From: Pyrus communis
Lineage: Eukaryota; Streptophyta; Magnoliopsida; Rosales; Rosaceae
NCBI RefSeq assembly: GCF_963583255.1
Contig: NC_084816.1
Coordinates: 11,085,100 to 11,149,099 of the forward strand
Direction: 5' to 3'
Length of the DNA stretch: 64,000 nt
Position numbers and translations under genes: made by a program. Below are positions 56,096 to 64,000 of the stretch, piece after piece; the stretch's first letter is position 1, and every line of letters begins with the position of its first letter. The notes under the pieces were generated by a model. It was not told the origin of the DNA. It did not search any database and worked only from the letters and a program-made list of their open reading frames with translations.

Positions 56096-57456
56096 AATAT
56101 TTTTATACCATATGTCTGTTACTGTTATTTTTTAAAATTCCTATAAATTCATACTACCTCTTAAAAGTATTTTGTAATATACTATGAACTCGTAGTCACT
56201 TGCACTTTCATCTCATACCATCAAATTCATTAAATTAGTACAAAAAAAGTTTTTTTTTTTTTTGTATGCTCTATAATAAAGCTAATCAAAATAATAAACC
56301 TTAAATTCTCAATACAAGTATGGTCTTTTTGTAAGTGTAAATAGGCACTTACTTGTATGGTATATAGTAAGTTTACTTAAATCTATTTAGTCAACGTAGT
56401 CCGTTGCCTAGATCTCGTCTAGGCGCATAGGCGCCCTAGCCCGCCGCTGGACTATTCCCTAACGTCACTTGATTAGAACCACCCAAAATTAAAATCCTAA
56501 ATCCACCACTATATGTAGTAGTTGATGGTTGAATTCCTTTTTTAAATCATTAAAAAAAAAAAAAAAAATTCACCATCGACCGCCACATCAAGTGGTTTAT
56601 AAAATATGATTTTAAAATATAATCTCTTTAGAATTTTTCCTATGTAAAATAAGAATTTTCACTTTTCAGGCAAGGTTACTGTGAAAGTGGCCCTACTTTT
56701 TTTTCATGAGTTTTCAAGCAGATGATTTTTATATGTTTCTTTATATGCGAACATGTATATATACTCTATATAGTAATTGGTTTGTTATAGAGAATTTCAG
56801 TATATACCATTAAAATTATTACTTTTATAGATGACAATACAGTGACCGACCACATAAAAAATAGAGTTTTCAGGAGAAGATTTAAGAAGGAAAATTCTAT
56901 GATGCATTTCTTTCTTTGATACTTTTTTTTAACAGAACAAATATAACATATGAGTGGACATAATGAAATTATTCAATACGTTTATTTATTTTTGGGTCCA
57001 CAAATTTTATGTGAAAATTGTTACAATATGATGTTAAATATCATCATGATTCAACGTCGTAATTAAAAGAAATATAAGTGTACATGATAATCGCTAAAAT
57101 ATATTGTTCGATGTTATATAATAATGGTAAAGTTATAAAATTTTGTTGTTATTATAAGAACACATTGGTTATTACAATGCAGACGTTAAAATATAGGAGT
57201 AATATCTTATGATGAGTGGACGTCATGAAATTACCCAATCATTCTGATGATTCACTTTTGGTCCCTTAACCTTCATGTTAGGTTTGTTACAATATGACGT
57301 TAAGTTTCAACGCGATAAAATGTCCTAATTACAAGCATCATAAGTTTATATAATAATTGTTAAAGTTTGTTGTCCAATGTATAAAATTACTGATATTGTT
57401 ATTACTTTAACAACATTGGTTACTACATCATGGTCGTCCTATCAATGTGTAAGCTA
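56096..57456. other. Intergenic, no gene recognised
   Basis: AT-rich DNA. A short GC-rich scrap at 56405-56450 (CTCGTCTAGGCGCATAGGCG) resembles the hAT-like MITE arms. Confidence 0.4.
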
Positions 57457-58253
57457 TTAGACCAACTCCAATGATAGAGATTAAAACCTAAATTTTTAGC
57501 CTATAAAATATAGGTTCTAACCTAGAGACAGCTTTTCTCTTCCAACGGTTGGCTTAAAATTTTAGTTTGAAATTAGTAAAGAATGATTTTAGCCTTTTTT
57601 TTTTCATTTACTTTTTTAAAAATAAAATTTATTTAGACTATCCTAATTTATTTTTATGAACATTTTAATTTAAAAAGATTTAAATTTCGATAAATAATAA
57701 AAAATCATTGAACCTACGTCATTCTTACACATATGCACCACACGAAAGAACATAGAAAACCACAAAACCTACCCATTCTAAAACACTAATACATAGGTGG
57801 GTAGAACGAAGAAAAAGAAGAATTATTTGACGCAAGTGGATTTTGTATGAATGTTTGAACAAATACAGATGTATTTATAAGAGTTTTTGGGCGAATTTTG
57901 ATTTAAATAAAAAAAATTAATTGTTTTAGGCTTTGGATTTAATGTATTTATAAATTTGTTCTTTTTAAAAAAATTTTAAAAAAAAATTGAATCTGGACCG
58001 TTGGCTCAACCAACCAACAGTCCAACCACGTGGGCCACCCAATAAAAAAAATAGTCATTAGTTTTCCGCAAGTAGCCGACAACATCAGCAATTGGGTCTC
58101 AGCCCCTAACCTTGGCTCATTTTCCAGGTTACATTTGGCCCAATAATAAGTTTTCACCCAAAACATTTTTATAGCTTAATGATTGGAGAAGCTTTTTGGG
58201 TGAGTTTAAAACTTAAATTGTGGGTTTTAACCAAACCATTGAAGTTGGTCTTA
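57457..58253. mobile_element. PIF/Harbinger-like MITE, ~791 bp
   Basis: GACCAACTCCAATG at 57460 and its near-inverse CATTGAAGTTGGTC ending at 58250 are terminal inverted repeats, flanked by TTA on both sides (57457-57459 and 58251-58253). A 3-bp TTA duplication is typical of PIF/Harbinger. Inner words TTAAAACC and GGGTTTTAA extend the pairing. No transposase. Confidence 0.75.
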
Positions 58254-58989
58254 TGCATGAACATGATACAATATTAATTAATTAAGTGGGATGACCTATT
58301 ATACTATCAGCGTAAACTATTACACTATCGATTAATTAGAGGATTAAGATGCTAATATCATTAAAAATAGGGGTCTTCTGATTTAAATAATAATACGATA
58401 GACCATCCCCTTAAGATGGATGACTACGATCAGTCAATTGGATTGCATAGTGATCCCAGAAAGGATGTTCGTATATATCTTTATTGGGATATTATGTGGG
58501 CCTCAACCACATGGAAGGTATTGAATTTGCTAATGCGACCTACAAGAAATGTCTAACAAAATATTGCCAATAATACTCATATGATTGTGATGACAAATCC
58601 ATTCCCGTCAAATTGTAATTTGCTTACAAGTAACCCGAACCAAAAACAAACGCAAGGAGCCAATGAAAAATGCTTTTTTGTTTTTTCTGTCCGTACTATT
58701 GACAGCGTCTTGTACTGTTACCACTATCACACTGTCTTAGTGTGCACACTTTCTCCAACATTTTCTGTATATCCCTAAATTAGACGCTGAAGCAGTTGAA
58801 GTACAGCAGAAATGACAATGCAGAAGGGAAGTTTTGGGAGAATTTATTTGAGAAAAATACGTTTATACAGAGATATCACAATTTGATACGTGCTGGATAA
58901 CTTTCTTAGTCGTCTACATGTTGACAGTGTTCCACATAAGGAAAATAAAAAAGACATTACATGTGCTTATAATAATTGGATTACTCTTC
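58254..58989. other. Intergenic, no gene recognised
   Basis: No recognisable coding segment or repeat. Confidence 0.4.
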
Positions 58990-59205
58990 ATATTATCAAT
59001 TGATTTTATGGTGGAACCCCAACTTTCTTCAGTACATGTGTCAAAATACAAAACAATATCCGTCTGTAATTATGGTGGAACCCCAACTTTCTTTACTACA
59101 AGTGAACTAAATCCTTGTAAAATGCAAAACAATGTTATCCTGTAATTATAGATGGAACCGTAACTTTCTTCACTACAAGTGAACTAGCTCATTGTAAAAT
59201 GGTAT
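58990..59205. repeat. Three imperfect tandem copies, ~75-bp unit
   Basis: The block TATGGTGGAACCCCAACTTT, then CTTCAGTACATGTG or CTTTACTACAAGTG, recurs at about 59008, 59073 and 59149 with spacer words AAAACAATATCC and AAAACAATGTTATCC. Confidence 0.8.
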
Positions 59206-60664
59206 TTCTGTTGCATGTTCTTACTGATCGAAGGTTTGATTGTCTAATTTTTGTTTAACATAAAGGGTGGATAGAAGGAATGAGTTCTGCTAATTAAACA
59301 TTCTGGGAAAATACCCCAGGCCTTGCGTATAGAAGTTTAAGAAAGGTGAAATTTTGAGATAGGTTTGTTAACGCTTAGAACCTTCCCAAACTAGCAATTC
59401 ACAGATGAAATTACTAATTTTAGAGTGATCGGTGAATTTAAATTGTAGAGCTTGGGGTATAAAGCAACTCCACCACTACTACAAGGTCATAAACATAGGC
59501 TGGTAGTGGTAACGAGTCATTTCAATAAAGAGATTCAGTCTCGGGTCATTTCTGTTCTTGAATTAGTAGTGGGAGAAAGTGGTTGCCATATTCAAAATCC
59601 CTAACACTTTATTTTTTTCTATATTCCACTATGAGATTGCATTCGAGATATAATTGTTATTGGGGATTTTCTACCACTTTTTTCTCCAGCATCTTTTTCT
59701 GATCAGGATTGTGCCATTAAGTCTCATTTCCACTTCTGCTAGCACATAAACATATTTTACACTCTACATGTGCAAAAGAGCTTGCTAGTTTACTTTTGAT
59801 TAGATTATTGGTCGATAAACTTTTATCATTGCGTATAACATTGTGGTAGTAGTTTATCCAACCATTATTCATAAATTAAGGTGTTCATACTAATGGATGC
59901 CTACGACAACACATTTTACCACTAAAAACTTAAATGTCATATTTGAGTTCTCAATTAAAGTGAGAGTTAGATTTAGGTTTCAAAATGAGATTTAGAAAAT
60001 GGTAAACATACTACTCCTCATTTTTCCTTCTTCACACTCAGGTGCATGAGAAGTTAAAAAAGTATATGAAAATTAGCTCATCATATTTGTGTCCAAAGTA
60101 GAGTCCATGCCAACAAGCAAAAATGTAAAATTTGAGTTTTGACGCAATCATCTCCGATGCATATATAAAAATTGTCAAAACTCAACTCTAATATTTTTTT
60201 TCCTTCAATGTAAAGACTCAAATCTTAAAACTCAGAATATAAAAATATATGTCTAAAACTACTAGTTTTTGCATCTGAGGAGAAAAACCAAAAAACTCAA
60301 ACCGAGCAATTTTTTTAACTCAAATATAGAAATACAGGACTAAAAATATACGTCATGCATTAAAGAAGGCACCCCAAAAAACAAGCACATTGTTAGAATT
60401 CTCCCAACAAAATTGCACTACAAGAGACATGCATGTTTCGGCCTAGCTAGAAGTCAAGAAATTTAAGGTTTATCATGATCAAGATGAGTGGAATAGGATC
60501 TTCTTTCGACAGCGCACTAGCAATCTGCTAGTAGCAAATGACGTGACCGCTTCCATATTCTCATTAAAATTAATTAAAAAAGATAAAAAAGAGCGGGAAT
60601 ATGTTTGAACCATTTGCTACCCGGGGTGGTAATTAGTTATAAAGGACCCTGGACACTAGCAAGT
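59206..60664. other. Intergenic, no gene recognised
   Basis: AT-rich DNA without recognisable features. Confidence 0.4.
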
Positions 60665-61125
60665 TGATTAGGAGTAAAGTTTTAAAAAATGTTAGGCACT
60701 AATGAGGTAACAAGTAGCGGCTTGGGGTCAAGAGCTTAGACAGTTAGGCAAATTTAAGTAAATTTATTATATTTTATAAATAAGTGTTTATTTTTGTTTT
60801 AAAAACATGTATATTCATATTGTTATACATAAATTGTAAAATAAAATGACAAATAAATTATAAAGTGTTACAACATATTTAAAACATGGGGAACAAGCAT
60901 ATAATGAGTGTTTATCCAAGTATTCAACAAGTTTATTACATTTTATTAAAAGATTGAAATGGAAAATGAAAGTTATCAATTTTCTGTCTAAGTGAGAGTC
61001 GCGATCTAGGTGGGTTTAGGCATGCTAGGTGGACACCTAGGAACTAATCGAGACAATAACCAGCTGCCTAGTGCCTAAACAAAGCTTAAGCAATACTAAG
61101 TGGAGATTTTTAAAACAATGAGTAT
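60665..61125 (+). mobile_element. hAT-like MITE, copy 3, degraded
   Basis: AAGTTTTAAAAAATGTTAGG at the left and GGAGATTTTTAAAACAATGA at the right match the other copies. The core ACATGGGGAACAAGCATATA is conserved. GAGTA occurs beside each end (~60672 and ~61120). The CTAGGCGG arms have lost much of their GC content, consistent with age and CpG decay. Confidence 0.75.
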
Positions 61126-61652
61126 TCTTGATTTGACCACTCACAGAGCATGCTACCTTATCATAGCTCTCCATCATATTAAACCTTGAGGTAATCTAAC
61201 CTATAATGGACAATACATTTTACACTTTGAAGTAAGCAATTTTACATTCTTGCCAACTACAATTTGACGTGTAAGTAATATTTTTTTTGGGAATTTTGGC
61301 TATAATAAAAGAAAATGGAACCGGCGGTGCCCAAATAGAATGCTTTAAGAGCACCTTCTCTAATTCAGCAATAACGGTTCAAAAGACCAAAAAATAAAAA
61401 AAAATAAAAAATAAAAAAAACAAAGCAATAATGTTTTCTAACTAAGAAGTCATATCTGATGTGATATGACATGAAATGACATATCTCCCTCTTGCTGCGA
61501 GAAGTCAGATCTAATGTGGCATGATATACAATGATAAGTATTAAATGTTTTTTATAATTTTTTATTAGTTTAAAGCCTTGCCTTTTATCGAGGCAATGTT
61601 TTAATATTTTTATAACCTTTTAAATTCATTTTTTTCAGTACCCATGCAAAGA
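61126..61652. other. Spacer, no feature seen
   Basis: AT-rich, with an A-run at 61395-61420. Confidence 0.35.
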
Positions 61653-63862
61653 AAATATGTGACATCCCGTCCCGGAAATATCGAAACGCACGTGTGAATT
61701 GTCAACTTTACCCCTAGTTCGTTTCTTTGACATTATTGGTTGTTTTGTGTGTTGTGGCATGTGTTGGGCCACACACACACATGCACACTCACTGTCTCTC
61801 TCTGCCCTTTCTCTGTCTCTGTCTCTCATCTCCCTCTCCCTTCCCATTCACCTTAATACGTACGAACACACACACAACTCACACAAATCATCACAGATCG
61901 AAGGAACCAATTGCACCTTCAAACTCGTGAGACTGAGAGGAGCACGATCATACCATTTGCAGGTAAGAACTCTAACGTTTTCACGTCGATTCGACAATGG
62001 CAGATTTGTGTACTGTTCATGCAAACCTTAATCTAGCATGTTTTTGGATTTTTGAAGCTCATAGGTGCCTTAGTGAGGTCCCAAAGAGCCTCGGAGTGCT
62101 TCGTTGGACGAATTTGGACGTCAGGATCGCCCTGTTCTAACTTGGCCGATTTTTTAGTTTGGTGACAGGTATGATTCCGTGATTTTTAGGCCTTAAAAGT
62201 AGTCTATCGTGATTCTTAGGTCTAAGCTTCATTTTGGCGTTTGAATCTTGGAAAACGGTTGAGAAACGAGTGAGAAAACGAAGTTAGAAAATTTCCCAGT
62301 TTTCCGGCGCCGGAGGCTCGACGGAGAAGGTGACGGAATATTCCGTCAAATCTGACGGAATATTCCTGACGCCGTTGACGGAATCCGTTAGAGATAACGG
62401 AATATTCCTCACGGCGTCAGTTGACGCCGTCCGTGTACGCCGCACGTGCCTGCGCGTGGCCGGCGCGTGTGGCCTTGCCTTGGCCGGCGCGTGGGGGCGC
62501 GTGCGGCGGAGGAAAATTTTTCTAAAATTATGGTTGTGATCCTGAGGTTGTGTAGAGCACGTTGGTATATTCAATTGTCCATTTTGAGCAATGTATGAGA
62601 AGTTATTACGAGAAGTTGGTTATGTGCTTTTAAATTAACGTTTTTGTAGTTATTTCGCGTATAGGTGATACGTACCCCGAGGACGAGCGTGGTCACTCGA
62701 GGCAGGGGGGCTACGACCCTTCCACTTATCAGTGAGTGGGCTTTTGGTTTTCCGTATATACCTATATACACTTATATTCCCAGAAATTGATTTAAAAAGG
62801 GTTAATTATGTTATGCCATGCACCATTTATTTTCGTTTATGCACAATCACATGCATTAGTAGTGGAATACATATACATATGCATAATTGGTGCTGTGGAC
62901 GCACAGGTAAGTGCCAGGTAAGTGTTATTCACGTTTATATTTCAGTAGTGGTTAAAGATACTTAGAGAGCTCATAACCTGCACCTCTGGTGTTAGTGCTC
63001 CCGCCCTGAGTAGGGCACAGTCCTTCACGTGATGTTCACCTCCCGCACGACACGCTCAGCTTGGATCCAAGTTAGGTGCACAATCTTGTCGTACAGACCA
63101 CATTAGGTGGTTCCGACTCGTAGGTGACCCGCGATTATTCGCACAGCCTTCACGTGATCGTAGCACTAGAGCGTACATATATGTTACACCCAGGCCTGTC
63201 GTACAGACCACTTTAGGTGGTTCCAACTCGTGGGCAGGTTCAGTTATTGAGTTTGAGATTTGAGCTCTATATGTAGCCGTACAGGTCACGTTAGGTGACT
63301 CCGGCTGCCAGATTACATGTTATTGACATGCTTTATACCTGAGCACTTGCATTTCATTATGAGGTTTCGACATGGCATATTCTTGAGCATGATTGGTATA
63401 CCCTTGAGCATGTTTGGCATATTTATACATACGTATATATGTTTATTTTCTGGGAAGTATACAGGTTTTACGGCGAGGGGTTAGAATGTATTTTGCTAAA
63501 TGATTTTCAAAGAGCTTTGTTTTTGCCCACTCACGCTTTTGTTTTGCGTCCCTCCAGGTTCTAGTTGCTTAGCAGTTTCGGTGGTTTCCCAGAGGGCTTT
63601 GCCGGCATTTCTGACAGATACTCACCAGCGTAGGGTCACCTTCGGGTGTACTTTTATCGCAACTTTTCGTTTGGACTGCTGTAGTCTTGCTCTAAATTTG
63701 TATCTCACATACGCTAGCACTTGTTTTAGTACTTTGTATGCTAGTTTTTAATTATTCGTACTTTTATATTACTATCTTATTAGCTTCCGCACGTGCACAT
63801 GGTTACGTCACCTTCGTGTGACGACCAGCACGCCCTGATCTCGGTCGGGGTGTGTCAAAATA
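61653..63862 (+). mobile_element. Solo LTR of a Ty3/gypsy-like element, 2200 bp
   Basis: The LTR runs from TGTGACATCCCGTCCCGG at 61658 to TCGGGGTGTGTCA at 63857. It is flanked by AAATA on both sides (61653-61657 and 63858-63862), with no internal region, so it is a solo LTR left by recombination between two LTRs. Its ends match the gypsy LTR at 16098-16790 (TGTGAC..CCCGTCCC; GACGACCA..GGGGTGTGTCA), implying a related family. Inside are a GC-rich stretch with repeats GACGGAATATTCC (62332-62415) and three copies of a GTACAGACCACATTAGGTGG-type word (63092, 63200, 63285). ORFs across it show no domain. Confidence 0.93.
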
Positions 63863-64000
63863 AATATGAATTTTTATTTTATGTTTAAATTAAATTTGAA
63901 ATATCAGGTAGAGAATAAAACTTTAAAAAATATCAAAGTGTCACATAAGCTCTCAAATTTAAATTTTATAGATATCTCAAGCAAGGTCGATGAAGAAAAG
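63863..64000. other. AT-rich end of window
   Basis: Nothing recognised. Confidence 0.3.

Noticed and set aside
61635..62574. Several ORFs in the 62-kb region, one Arg/Ala-rich
   Set aside because: They lie within the solo LTR and reflect CT-rich and GC-rich non-coding repeats.

Overview
The window is plant nuclear DNA: genes with spliced introns, AT-rich spacers, many plant-type transposable elements and no operons. The two intact genes, the types of repeat present (Cassandra elements with 5S-derived LTRs, a long-LTR family primed by tRNA-Asp, CACTA elements, 'CTAGGCGG' hAT-like MITEs) and protein resemblance together suggest a rosaceous tree, most likely apple or pear. The genus is an inference, not a proof.

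Only two genes look functional, and both lie on the minus strand. At 4416-6958 is a two-exon WIP-domain C2H2 zinc-finger transcription factor of the TT1/WIP family (312 aa). At 53685-55015 is a four-exon PEBP gene of the TERMINAL FLOWER 1/CENTRORADIALIS clade (174 aa), a class of flowering repressors and shoot-meristem identity regulators. Intron 2 of the second gene holds a decayed copy of exon 2. Two other gene scraps are visible: the end of a GH17 beta-1,3-glucanase at 3-162, with a stop, and a plastid rps11 fragment at 8638-8862.

The rest is a nest of transposable elements. 1-4.2 kb: a tRNA-derived SINE with an 11-bp target duplication, a foldback element and a Mutator-like MITE. 9.4-13.15 kb: remains of a CACTA element (A), a 29-bp minisatellite, and a ~325-bp duplicated unit, one copy of which holds a four-LTR Cassandra array. 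13.16-34.5 kb: CACTA material on the plus strand (B), interrupted by a Ty3/gypsy element that has lost its integrase and by a young tRNA-Asp-primed LTR element carrying an antisense coiled-coil ORF. 34.8-38.75 kb: a second TNP2 CACTA relic (C) on the minus strand, with a MITE inside it. 39.6-46 kb: a hAT-like MITE, small MITEs and a second, five-LTR Cassandra array. 46.06-50.77 kb: a Ty1/copia element with both LTRs and a decayed gag-pol. 51-53.3 kb: MITEs and CACTA-like termini. 55.5-63.9 kb: two more hAT-like MITEs, a Harbinger-like MITE and a 2.2-kb solo LTR with a perfect 5-bp target duplication.

I found no CRISPR array, tRNA gene or bacterial-type feature, and no clearly new enzyme system. 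The most interesting structures are the multi-LTR Cassandra arrays (one with a 61-bp perfect hairpin across its 5S-derived region), the duplicated exon in the CEN-like gene, and the antisense ORF in the young LTR element. All boundaries and identities were read by eye.
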